Source of the DNA: Temnopleurus reevesii
Lineage: Eukaryota > Echinodermata > Echinoidea > Temnopleuroida > Temnopleuridae
NCBI GenBank assembly: GCA_036244855.1
Contig: BQKZ01001882.1
Span: 18,590 to 47,060 of the forward strand
DNA length: 28,471 bases
Direction: 5' to 3'
Each line of letters opens with the position of its first letter. Position 1 is the stretch's first letter. The position numbers and the translations under genes were made by a program. The notes beneath the pieces were generated by a model, which saw only the letters and a list, made by a program, of their open reading frames with translations, did no database searches and was not told the origin of the DNA. Positions 16,818-28,471 of the stretch are shown in pieces.

Positions 16818-18434
16818 TAATAGCTTATATAGCTAGTGGACCCCACCCCGTTTCCTTGATTAGGAAGTAGACATGTATTATACACACTGCGTAATTTGGC
16901 CTTGTCCTTCAACCCCAATGATTCCAGAGAAAAATTTTTCTTGTATCGCTTCGCACTTTGCTATGCATTTTAACAGGATTGCTATACAAAGTATGTTTTG
17001 TAGCAACTTTTTCACATAGAGCTGTACAGTAAAGTATTAAAAATATTTCCTCAATGTCTGAAACTGGTAATCAAATGTGAAAAGTAAAATTATTCCTTGG
17101 ATCCAGTTCGTCAATACACAAGCATATCCACAGCTAATTAAAACTCTAGGTTTCAATTGTAGTATGTTACTCGAAAAAAAAAAAAAGTTAAATTGAGAGA
17201 GGAGCCTGTCCCTAGGACAGAATGTATTATTTTACTTCTGTTATGGTTGCTTTAAGTGTCTTTTCTATTTTTGTTTAGAGCCAAAGCTTGAAATGCAATG
17301 TACTTCAGTATATTTAGTAACTTATAAAAAAAATGATGTTAACTTTTGTAAGTGGAGTAGGTTTGCACCAGTAAGATATGATCACTTTTGAATGGTAGGG
17401 AATTTTGTATGTGAGTTTATTTGTCAGAGGAAAAAAGGTGTATGGATTGATATAAATGGTCAAAGACCCAAAATAAGATTTTTCTCTCTGTAATGATGAT
17501 GATGGTGATTGACTTACATGTGGAATCTTCGAAATGATTGTTAATAAGATGTATTATTTTTCTTCATTTTGTAATTATACCTGTATAATGCTTGTCTATT
17601 GTGACTGTGGCTTCTTTGTAAATGTATATGAGCCACTTTCACAAGTGGTTGGTTTGATTACTGTATTGTATATGATGACGATGAAGACGCAAGTCCACTA
17701 GGTGTTAGTATAATAATTGAGAAATTTATATCGGTGAATCTAATTGAATGAAGGCACTGCCAGTAGGCTGCCCTGTAGAAATCAATTAACCATGACATAG
17801 TGCGATCCTATTGAAAATATTTTCAGAAATATGTGATCTGTTATCTGATAAATGAATTGATTTCATTTCTTTGTAGATACTTAGCATTGCTATGGACTAC
17901 ATGTATGCTTAAATTATTTTGGGGAAGAAAAGTATGATGTAGTCAGGGAAGTTTTGTTCGTTGTATTTTAGTTTTCTCTTTTTCTTTTGTGTAGTAAGAT
18001 TTTGGATGCCACTCACATGTTCGGAAAAGAATTAATAAAAGAGATAAAACAAAGTCATTTGGAACATTGTCTTATTCCTGTATGCATTGTGGACTTGGTT
18101 TGCATTTAGAAAATTACAATACACAGTCATCTTTGCGTCAAATCGGTTGTGACTTGAATATAGCTTTGACTTTGAGAAAATGGAGTGGAATAAATGCAAC
18201 AGAATAAAAAGGGAAGAGTAAATGATATCTACTGTATGAAAATTTGAGTCTGGGAAGGCACATTTTAGTATTATTAGATCTTCAACCACATTCCAAAGAG
18301 TGATAACTGCTTCCCACACATATGGTCAGAAATTTTCATCAGAAATTCCATGTTTCCTTCTTTTTTCCCATTCTTTTCGAGGAATCTGGGGTAAAATAAA
18401 AAGGACTGAAATATTGGAGGTTTGATATTCAGCA
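16818..18434 (+). other. Noncoding; possible distal 3'UTR of p66 with AATAAA at 18034-18039
   Basis: No exon is seen. AATAAA at 18034-18039 is followed by a T/GT-rich stretch, as at a poly(A) site, and would fit a long 3'UTR of the + strand gene. The hexamer is common in AT-rich DNA, so this is only a suggestion. An A run lies near 17175. Confidence 0.2.
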
Positions 18435-18615
18435 AACTCCATCTAAGTCGAACTTGTTTGAATAAAAAAGTCTAAATCAAATAGTGTCTTAATTCAGATG
18501 GCTTTTTTCGAACAAATCCTATAAAATGTATGCTATTTGCCTCTTCTTGATCAAATTTCTCTGAATTCAAACAAACTTTTTGTGGTCCGAAGAGATTCCA
18601 CTTGAGCAGAGTTAC
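18435..18615. mobile_element. MITE with diverged terminal inverted repeats
   Basis: Left AACTCCATCTAAGTCGAAC corresponds to AACTCTGCTCAAGTGGAAT (reverse complement of the right end). The interior shares TATAAAATGTATGCTATTTG and GGTCCGAAGAGAT with the copy at 13558-13663. It is noncoding. It probably belongs to the Tc1/mariner-pogo group, by the shape of its ends only. Confidence 0.6.
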
Positions 18616-19559
18616 ATTTACCTGTGCAGTGATAGAGGTTCATAACATGTATAGTTTCCAAATACCAGGGATCTCAATAAGTTTTGATTACATATTTCTC
18701 TCCTATTGGTGATGATTTTCTGTATGCCAGGATATGCATGTTTTGTTTTTCAGTTTGTTGTGTGTGTGCGTGTGTGTATGTGCATGCTGTGCATCCGTTT
18801 GTAGTGTGTGTGCATGTGTGTGTAAGAGAGAGAATGGACATGTAGGTATGCAGATGTGTTGAAGTATGAGTTTCTGTTGGAATGCTAAAGTTTTGTTGAA
18901 GGATTTATAAGGAAATAACACCTTTTTACTAGGTTTCTTAAATCAACCCATCCCTCTGCAAATTAGGAACATTGCTCTCCACTTATAATGTACATGAAAT
19001 TTCAAATCATGTGAATTTTCTTAAACATACATTTGGACTTTGTATGTTCATTACAGTTGAAACTCCGTATAATGAGGTACTTTAAATGTAATATTTAAAT
19101 GAGGGTTCAACATGATTCTTAAAAAAAATAAATGCAGATTTGGTAACGTATGAAATACTTGAGCAAAAAATATTTTTCCTTGAATTTTCAGAAAAACTTA
19201 GTAGAAAATGTGAAATTTATAGAACATAAGGAATGGGGAGTTGTATGAGTTGCCGACCTCAAGGATCCCTTTGATAATTTGTCAGTAAATAACCTGATTT
19301 TGTTCATTTTTTTCAGTTTGTTCATCTCAATTTTCTTCATCCACTAAATAGCACAATAAGTCCATGGGTAGGTTCTTAAATGAGAATGATGCTGAGCTGT
19401 TTTTTTTTCAGCCCCCACTTTTTTCAGTTAATATTTGCAAGTCTACGGAAGTGTGTAAATATGGTAAAACACAGCTCCCACTGTGGCAGCCCCCCCCCCC
19501 CCCCCTTTTCTAAATGTTCTGCAGTCTTGGACTAGTTTCTGATAGCGCCTTTACGTTGA
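18616..19559. other. Intergenic interval with TG tract, solo element end and C run
   Basis: TG-rich microsatellite-like sequence lies at about 18755-18825. At 19054 CAGTTGAAACTCCGTATAAT follows a TA and matches the Tigger-like left end at 12224, without a visible right end. At about 19180-19360 there is a copy of the dispersed family seen at 20745-21245, in inverted orientation (AGTTTGTTCATCTC then TTCATCCACT). A C run of 16 occupies 19490-19505. No gene is seen. Confidence 0.5.
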
Positions 19560-19561
19560 TT

Positions 19562-19749
19562 CTGGGGCCGATTGCACAAAATAGTCTTAGCTATCCTCTT
19601 CATGCTAAGGCGTCTGAAGTTCTTGTGCCACCCTCTTAACATAGTCGTATCAACGCAAATTTCTATGTTACGAGGGTAGCACAGGAAATCAAGACGTCTA
19701 AGCAATTAAGAAGAGGATAGCTAAGACCATTTCGAGCAATTGGCACCAG
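19562..19749. mobile_element. Foldback (long inverted repeat) MITE
   Basis: Almost the whole element is two arms of about 80-90 bases. The left arm, from CTGGGGCCGATTGCACAAA through GTCTTAGCTATCCTCTTC to CTTAACATAG, pairs with the right arm (CTATGTTACGAGGGTAGCAC, GAAGAGGATAGCTAAGAC, AGCAATTGGCACCAG). By eye the arms are about 80% identical. There is no coding capacity and no clear target duplication. Confidence 0.85.
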
Positions 19750-20744
19750 GGTTATACCATTGTTATTTAGATCCAGGCTAGTGAAAAGTTAAACCAATAA
19801 ATGACAAAGCCTCACTATCGGAAAACAGGCCAATTGTTAAAATTCATTTGGGTTGCCCTTTGGTAGATCCTAAGCTAGGTTGTGAGCCCAGTAGGTTTTT
19901 GTCAGTCATTTAGTAGACCTATCCATGAACCCAATACTGTAGAATATATTTTGAAGTGAAAACTGAAAACAAAATTTGAAGTAGAAGCTGAAAATAGTAC
20001 AATGATAATTGTAACTCACAGAAACTGTTGGAAAATGATGAACCAGTGTGGTAGCTCAAAATAATTTTACCTTTTAGGTAGATATTTCAAAGGGCCCTAC
20101 TCTGAATGTGCATTTCAGCCTATAAGGAAAACAAAGAAAATATATTATTTTAGCAACTTAATTTTTTTCTCTCCATCTTCTGGTATCCCTATTCAAACCA
20201 TTTTACCGCATTCCTCTCCAGATTTTCTTTCTATTACTGTACTTAAGTACTTTATTATGCCTTTGCTTAAATTCTGAAATTGATGAATTACATGTAAATA
20301 TACATGCAAAGTCAAGCGTGTAAGAATACACTTGGAACTTACATGCAACAGTGATATTTTTAGACAAAGCCCAAGGCCAGTGTGTTTGTTTTTGAGCTAT
20401 AGAGGGAGACATTTTGAAATTCCAAAGATAATGTTTGAGCGCATATCAAAGAGAGTCCACAATATATCACAGAAGCAAACCATTTTTAATCTTTTCATAG
20501 TCACTATCAAGAACCTGCTTGTATAGAAAGGTGGAACAAAGAACTGGCAAAATATTACAAAAGAAAACTTCAATTAATTCCTTGGCTCAGAAAATAAAGC
20601 AGTAGATCTGTAGCAATGTATGTTTTCCCTCATTCAGCATTGCATTCTTGAAAATTCAGTGTTTGTTCTTTTATATGTGGATACAGAAAAAGTTTCCATC
20701 TTTTTACACAAGATTCAATCAATTATGCCCCTTTTTTATTGTTA
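19750..20744. other. Intergenic, nothing recognised
   Basis: AT-rich noncoding DNA. I see no exon, tandem repeat or element boundary. Confidence 0.5.
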
Positions 20745-21245
20745 CAATGTTAAAAGGGAATTCCCCAGGCACTGATGTGCAGTAAGTGGATGAAGAAAAA
20801 TAAGATGAACAAACTCTAATTTTGAGTAAAATTGGATGATCCATTCAAAAGTTTTGATCTTCAAATTTTTCACCTCCACCAGTGATGGACTTCCTTGATT
20901 TGGCAACTTCGGTATAATCTTTGATATCATACATGGATAAGTCCTCTTTCACTTTGTACATGAGTTTATTACAAAATGGATCAGTGTCATATGTTTTAGT
21001 ATTGCTGATTGGGCTATCCAGCCAATCATATACATGCATTGATTTTATATTTATTGTTGCTGATATTTTTTGTGTAATGTGTTTTGTTTTATGATTACAA
21101 ATACAAATACAAATCATGTTAAGAATGAGGAATAACCAATATTTCTTCCTGAAATGCTGGCAAAACATCAGAAAAAAAATGTTATCTACAAAATTAAATT
21201 GTATGTACAAAGGGAAAGGGGAGTTCTCTATGATGCTTTTTTTTT
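20745..21245. repeat. Copy of the dispersed AT-rich repeat family
   Basis: It begins near GTTAAAAGGGAATTCCCCAG and ends near GTACAAAGGGAAAGGGGAGT. Shared blocks with other copies include GTGGATGAAGAAAAATAAGA, then ATGAACAAACTC (inverted at 19317-19350, diverged near 3461 and 4981) and TGTACAAAG (3775, 4687). A 121-residue minus-strand frame spans much of it but shows no recognisable domain. Confidence 0.55.
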
Positions 21246-21991
21246 AAATAAAAGAATTGGTGCAAATAAAAGGATACGGACGTTCATCTAATATTCAAAA
21301 TTTCATTTTGGGTTGATTTTTTTTTAATTCTCGACCATCTTTTCTTTGATTAAAAAGTACCCAACAAACTCAACACAAAACAATTACCTCTTAAGAAATA
21401 CAGTCATCTTGATTTTATTTGCAGTAAACAATATACAATGTTACAAACATGATAGTATAATGAATTTAAAATTTATTAAGTATTAATTCATATCAATACA
21501 TTCTGTCACCTCTCCATTAAATACTTTTACCAATACAATTTATTCACTTGAAATCCAATACTTGTTGATCAATTATTGAACTTAATCCACTGAAAAATTG
21601 CAGTAATAAAAAAAGTTTCCATAGAAATTTGATATTTACAACTATGAAAGTAACAATGTATGTTTACATAATGTAAAATTAAATGCACAGAGTTATCAAT
21701 ATGTATGTTTTTAATTGAATCATTATATCAAATTCAAGTTTGGTAGAACAAGCAAACCTCTCATATTTCATTGTAGATTGGGAGGAAGAGTTTGGGGAAA
21801 GTGTGTAATAACAGTTTGGAACGATCGGATATTTCCAATCAAATACCTAAATACCTCTTTATCTATTTTTATCTCTTTTTTAATTTTTTTAAGAGAGGGA
21901 GGAAATTATATTACACAAGTTGCAGACTCTTTTACAAATTCATTTTAAACGATGCAGCCTGAACCAGGTTACCCTCATATAAAATGCTTAA
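21246..21991. other. Intergenic, nothing recognised
   Basis: AT-rich DNA with no supported exon. Several TTTATT words (poly(A) hexamers for the minus strand) occur at 21414-21545, but linking them to the HECT ligase gene 5 kb away would be speculation. Confidence 0.4.
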
Positions 21992-22155
21992 GGGGTTGTT
22001 GGTCAAAATCAACTGCAACTTTGAAAATTGTAACGCGCATTTTCATTCGCACACGGTATGCGCATTTAACAAGACGCGCATGACACAATGATTTTGATTG
22101 GCGCGTTCCAATCAACTGCAACTTGCGATCAATTGCAACTTTTGAGCAACACCCC
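21992..22155. mobile_element. Short terminal-inverted-repeat element (164 bp)
   Basis: Left GGGGTTGTTGGTCAAAA and reverse-complemented right end GGGGTGTTGCTCAAAA form the termini. Subterminal CAACTGCAACTT and CAATTGCAACTTTT words repeat on the right. The centre is CpG-rich (GCGCATTTTC, GACGCGCATG), unlike the flanks. It is noncoding, and the superfamily cannot be assigned. Confidence 0.6.
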
Positions 22156-22254
22156 ATTTATCAGATAACTTTCCTGCTGATAACATTGCTTTATGTGTTT
22201 CAAGGATCATATGTTACATGTCTGATCACATTACAAGTGTTATGAAACCAATAG

Positions 22255-22928
22255 TTAACCCTAAAAAGACTTGGCTATTTGTAGGCTAGGAAAAGATCTC
22301 AGCCGTTAGTTGCACGATCGCCGCTAAAATTTGCACACGCTGGTAGAGTGTAATGTTATCTCGAAGACTGCATAGTTCGTTGTTTTGAAAATCTCTCAAA
22401 TTCATTAATTATGCTAATTTATGCGTAAATGCGTGGTGATTTCCTATTTTTTTCTGTAAGTCCCAAAATAATCATTCTATAGTTCTAATTTTTGGCATGC
22501 CATGTTTCTCTTGTAAATGGAAATATTTGTGTGAAAAAAAAATCAGAAAATTTTGAATTTTCTTATGAATTTTATTTTTTTTTGGACCGTTTGTTTTTCA
22601 TTGTTTTTTCGCTGAAAATTATCGTGTTTAAAGTGTTTAAAGCAATAGATTCCTGCCAAGAAAGGTGAAACTATTGTTACTTTTATGATTTAAAACAGAG
22701 AACTCAATGAAAATTTGCATTGACTTTGTACACAAAATCACGTTTTCAGGCAATTTTGGGGTTGACAAACTTTTTTCAAATGCGAGCTAAATTTGGCCTC
22801 AAAAGTTGCATAATGAGTGAAAGAAAATTGTCCAAAAAATTTGTGGTGGAAAAATTTTGCGTTGCGAACTTATCGTGCGAAACGTCTAGGGGGGCCTTTT
22901 AGACCCCCTCCAGTCTTTTTAGGGTTAA
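22255..22928. mobile_element. piggyBac-like MITE with TTAA ends (674 bp)
   Basis: The left end TTAACCCTAAAAAGACT (22255-22271) is the perfect reverse complement of the right end AGTCTTTTTAGGGTTAA (22912-22928). TTAA at both outer edges followed by CCCT is the hallmark of piggyBac transposons, which duplicate TTAA and have CCC-type termini. A second small GGGGG/CCCCC inverted repeat lies just inside the right end (about 22888-22910). The interior holds no transposase-like frame, so it would need a transposase in trans. Confidence 0.8.
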
Positions 22929-25612
22929 GTAACTTCCACAGATTATGTTCACTTGATTGCAATGAAAAATATTTCTGCTTTATTAACAGAAAAAATATTA
23001 TGTATATATATCTCTAAGTTGAAAAGCGAATATGAATTAAGCATAAAAATATTGAGAATAATGCTCAAATGTGACAAAAATGGATATAATAGGAATGAAT
23101 GCAGTATTAGCTTGGCATTAGGATATATAATATAACAAGCTTCTTGACATGAAAGGTAATTTTGTGGGTCTGATATTTGGGTATTTGCTTGGTTTTGATC
23201 CTCATAACAACTTACATTGTAAACTAGCTATGCAGGAAAGGGATCATGGTCAGTTATGGTGAAACGTTGTGAGTTCAACTGAGACAAAATTAAGAATTTA
23301 AGACTAGGCCATTAAAACTGTCTTACTTGGCACACAGCATCAAAAAACAAAAGGGGAAAAGAAAATTTGTAGAACTGTGAGATAACAAGACAGGATCTGT
23401 GGCTATTGTAACTTTAAATAGCCATGTCTATGGTTATAGAAATCGGCTGCTAAATGTGTGGAAACAACTTTACTATAATACAAAAACTTAGAAAAAATAT
23501 AGATACATGTAATTGTATTACTTTTTAAATTGGATTAAACACCAATATCAACTACCAAAGCCTCATATATATGATTAAAGTTTACATGCCCACTTCGAAA
23601 AATCATTAAATGCATGGCACAAACATTTTGACATTGAGCTTTCAAACCAAAATACATCTTTATATAATAATTAGTTATTTGATTTGCCTTTGCCTGCTAA
23701 CACCCCAAAATGCGGTTGAAAAAAAAATTATATAATAATTTGAATATTTCCATATCTACAAACAAAATAGAATAATTATTTTGAAGCATTATTATTATGT
23801 TTTTAGCAAAATAAGGACATTTCATTTCATATAATACAATTATTACTGCTATACATGATTATTAAAAAACAAGCATGTCTAAATTCTATTGGAAAAAAAG
23901 AAAAAGAAAGAATCTACAATTTTCCATAGGCACTAAAATGCAACACAATGTTAGCTCAGTTCCTGAATATATGTTACATGCTATATATATATTTATCTAC
24001 AAATCATATAGTTTGACATTAATGTACACATCATTATGTAACAAAATATATGTACATTGTGTACAATAAGACCATTGCATTTACATATGAATCCCGCCAC
24101 TGTTAAATAATGAATAACATTTCTTGATTAAGTATCACAAACATTGAACCTCTCCACAAAGGTTTACATATTTGATAAATTGCAAACACCATTATTTGCA
24201 GAGCATAGTTATTAGTAATACAGATAAGAAGTTATGCAATATTTCAAATGAAAATGACAAGTAAAACTTGAAAAAATAATCACATGCTGAATGGCCCCCA
24301 GTACACCAGACAGTATGCAAACAGCAAACACTGGCCTAATAATGGCAGTATATCTAGTGCCATATTAACAGTGAAAATAACTGTGTCTGGAGTAGAAGTC
24401 TAACACAGCTGATAGATTCCACTTTGGGAAGATGAGCTGGTTGCTGTAATAGTCTTCTCCTTGAAAATGGTAAATCAAACTAAAGTAAATGGCACGACAA
24501 TGTAAATAAATGACCTCAATTTGATGTGTGCGTTTAACCTTAACAAACAACATTTAAGTACATCCAAAGAGAAATTATCATTATTGCAGCACGAAATACT
24601 AATAGAAAAACATGGTGGCAGAAATTTGATATATTTTCATACGACAATGACATCCAACACAAACACACCACAATCCTTGTTTCCTCAGTGAACCATGGTT
24701 TGTTATAATCTGCACAAAGTATGTTATAGCAATGATATTCTACATTCATATAGCATTCATTGCAATCACTATTGACTTTCATTTGATGTCACTACCGTGG
24801 TCTATTCTATAACCATACTGAACTAAAACAAACGGAAATGAGTATCAAAAGGGATAGGAAAGTCATACCATTATGGAATCAACTTGCTAAGTTGAGTCTA
24901 AATTTTGGCTTGAACATCAAGCATAATAACATTAAATCATATTTCATTTTTAGACAGCATCACACTGTTTTTGTGCTGTATTCTTTACATTTCATTCCAT
25001 TTTGCAAGTGTGAAATATTCATGGATGGTCAAGATATATGAATGCTTTATGCTGAAAAAGAAGATTCATCATTTAGAAGAAGATACCACCGTAAAATTTG
25101 CAAATCAAAATACATATCATTGTAATGTTCTCCAAAGTCATTTATCATGTCCTAATATATATTCTTTACTGTAGAAAAGTGTATTGTTACAAAGCATACA
25201 TGTACATGTATGGCTCGCAAATGTTACATGTTAATCATTTAGGCTTTGATGAAAATCACTAAAGAAGTAGAAGTATTATTCAATTACACAACAACTTTTC
25301 AAACATGATCTTTGTCAGCTCATTAAAGGTACACAATATAACCTACAACTTTTTTTCACATAGAAATATTCTTTTGCTCAATATTTTTTTGTTTAAAAAA
25401 AGTCAATTTTCAAAAGCATCCACTTGTTCAGAATACTAAAGAGTTCATATTCAATTTGAAAATTCATACCACAAAACTGTTAAAGATATTTTCACGATCT
25501 GAAATTTTTGCGAAATGGAGGCAATGGATATTTTTTAGATCTTAAATCACTTGTAGAGTGCACATTGTTCTATATCGACATGACACTAGTGTAGACAGCA
25601 ATTATGGTAGGA
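22929..25612. other. Long AT-rich interval, possibly 3'UTR or downstream flank of the HECT ligase gene
   Basis: No exon, RNA gene or element boundary is recognised on either strand. The frames present are short and lack conserved motifs. Part of it may be 3'UTR of the minus-strand gene, but no transcript end can be placed. Confidence 0.4.
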
Positions 25613-26032
25613 CAGTCAAACCTTCCTGTAGTGGCCACCCAAGGGAAACAGGAAAAAGTGGCCACTGACACAGGTGACCTTACTGTGAGGAAAGGGGACA
25701 AAGGAATAGGACTAAGCTAACAACTTAATTCAAGCTTTCACTATAGTTTCATGATCACAATAGAAAATAGCTTCCCTGTTCATTTACTAAACTGGTGCAA
25801 CATGTGTTTGACATTTCTCCACTGAATTAGAGGGAAGGAAATTTCCTTAATGTACGTTAAGCAATTACAAATGATTCAATGGAAGTTGTTTAATTTTGTC
25901 CAAATCCTTAATCCTTTATGCTCACAGTGCCTCTGGGCTATTGTGACAGGTTCTAGACCCCACATTTTCATCTGGAAGGAACCAATTTCGGTGGTCACTA
26001 TAGACAGGTGGCCAGTAAGACAGGTTTAATTG
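25613..26032. mobile_element. Diverged DNA-transposon remnant with inverted ends (420 bp)
   Basis: Left CAGTCAAACCTTCCTGTAGT, continuing GGCCACC, aligns with reverse-complemented right CAATTAAACCTGTCTTACTG, continuing GGCCACC. GTGGCCACT and GTGGTCACTATAGACAGG are subterminal repeats of the same theme. It is noncoding. Pogo/Tc1-like ends are suggested. No intact target duplication is seen. Confidence 0.65.
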
Positions 26033-26602
26033 TATTAGATATTTGCTGATATCAGATCCTCGTGGCATTCAGGAAGGTTAGATGCTGTACAAATGTCTGA
26101 TTTTATAATACCTCAATTACTGAAATCAAAGATTGATTTAACATGATACATTTATGCGAATAATTGTGACCAGATCGCACTCATACACTAATGATCGCTC
26201 AATGAAAGACACAAAGTAGCTAAAAACATGTACATTGATAGATAGATAATAAAGTGATTCCGATGCTATCTGGATTATCCCAGAGTATCTATGAATGTTG
26301 TTTAGAACATAGATAGAGACCTATCACATTAATTTGATTGCATTTGTGTTTTGTGTTTGGTCAAAAATGATTGAACAATTGCTGTTTTGAAAGAATGATT
26401 TAAGAAAAATTTGTTTCAACAACCATGATGATAGAAAACTACAATACAGTTGAATTTGATGGATATATCCTTTCATTTAAAGATATACAATGCAAAAATT
26501 CCCATTCACAATTATTCCATACACGCATACAAGCTCAATAACTCTAAATTGATTACAAGCGTAGATAATTGAAGAAGTGCAAACCTATGTGTACTGGTGG
26601 TT

Positions 26603-27890
<1,288 letters not shown>

Positions 27891-27891
27891 N

Positions 27892-28471
27892 ACCTCAATT
27901 ACTGAAATAAAAGATTGATTTAACATGATACATTTATGCGAATAATTGTGACCAGATCGCACTCATACACTAATGATCGCTCAATGAAAGACACAAAGTA
28001 GCTAAAAACATGTACATTGATAGATAATGAGTCATTATAATGCTATCTGGATTATCCCAGAGTATCTATGAATGTTGTTTAGAACATAGATAGAGACCTA
28101 TCACATTAATTTGATTGCATTTGTGTTTTGTGTTTGGTCAAAAATGATTGAACAATTGCTGTTTTGAAAGAATGATTTAAGAAAAATTTGTTTCAACAAC
28201 CATGATGATAGAAAACTACAATACAGTTGAATTTCATGGACATATCCTTCCATTTAAAGATATATAATGCAAAAAAATCCCGTTCACAATTATTCCATAC
28301 ACGCATACAAGCTCAATAACTCTAAATTGATTACAAGCGTAGATAATTTGGAGAAGTGTAAACCTATGTGTACTGGTGGTTTTAATCTACACCCTCAAAG
28401 CCTTGAGTGTTTTCTACAGCAGTACGGAGCTTGGAACGAAGAACATGGTAGGATTCGTAGGTTGGCAGATC
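27892..28471. repeat. Copy B of the duplicated segment, begins directly after a single N
   Basis: It starts immediately after the N at 27891 and runs to the window end, repeating 26110-26692 with a net 3-base length difference. An abrupt start at an unresolved base suggests two haplotype contigs laid end to end. Confidence 0.97.
28382..28471 (-). CDS. NEDD4: Second copy of the HECT ligase last exon (partial at window edge)
   Basis: Identical over 90 bases to 26603-26692. It encodes the terminal residues through [10 protein letters not shown] and TAA. It is probably the other haplotype's allele rather than a true second exon. Confidence 0.85.
   Translation of the reverse strand, partial: DLPTYESYHVLRSKLRTAVENTQGFEGVD

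Noticed and set aside
18755..18825. CRISPR-like or regulatory repeat
   Set aside because: It is ordinary TG/CA microsatellite sequence without spaced units.
20845..21210. 121-residue minus-strand frame
   Set aside because: It lies within a dispersed repeat copy and has low-complexity composition with no recognisable motif.

Overview
This is an AT-rich metazoan nuclear window, almost certainly from a sea urchin or close relative. It has split genes with GT-AG introns, dense short inverted-repeat transposons, frequent TACATGTA-type tracts, and a duplicated segment that looks like two haplotypes of a very polymorphic genome. The organism call is inference from repeat style. The deuterostome-like character of the two genes is clear from their proteins.

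Two genes are supported, arranged tail to tail. On the + strand (coding exons 7861-14183) lies the single p66/GATAD2-type subunit of the NuRD chromatin-remodelling and deacetylase complex. Five coding exons join in phase into 772 codons with no stop. They give an acidic N-terminal segment encoded by one large exon, the CR1 coiled coil that binds MBD2/3, alanine- and serine-rich linkers, the CR2 helical region and a GATA-type zinc finger split by an intron. The C-terminus is not recovered: a 407-base gap (14269-14675) follows exon 5, and only a weak terminal-exon candidate (15750-15829) is seen beyond it.

On the - strand (26603-27890) are the last three coding exons of a NEDD4/NEDD4L-type HECT ubiquitin ligase, covering the C-terminal part of the HECT domain. 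The intron before the last exon interrupts the catalytic cysteine codon. The gene is cut at a single N (27891). Beyond it the sequence repeats 26110-26692 at about 96-97% identity, including the last exon. This is best read as an assembly misjoin of two haplotypes.

Upstream of the p66 gene (1-7796) I see no coding sequence. There is a CpG-rich patch at about 1360-1790 with palindromic E-box and forkhead sites that could be a distal promoter or noncoding first exon. Several repeats and two perfect CRE palindromes also lie there. Between the genes (about 14.7-26.6 kb) lie a CpG-rich ACACG/CGTGT cluster next to the gap, a SINE-like tail, nested tandem repeats, several Tigger/pogo-like MITEs, a foldback element, and a 674-bp piggyBac-like MITE with TTAA ends and perfect 17-bp terminal repeats. 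The two genes act in separate pathways (chromatin repression and ubiquitination). Their adjacency suggests no functional link.
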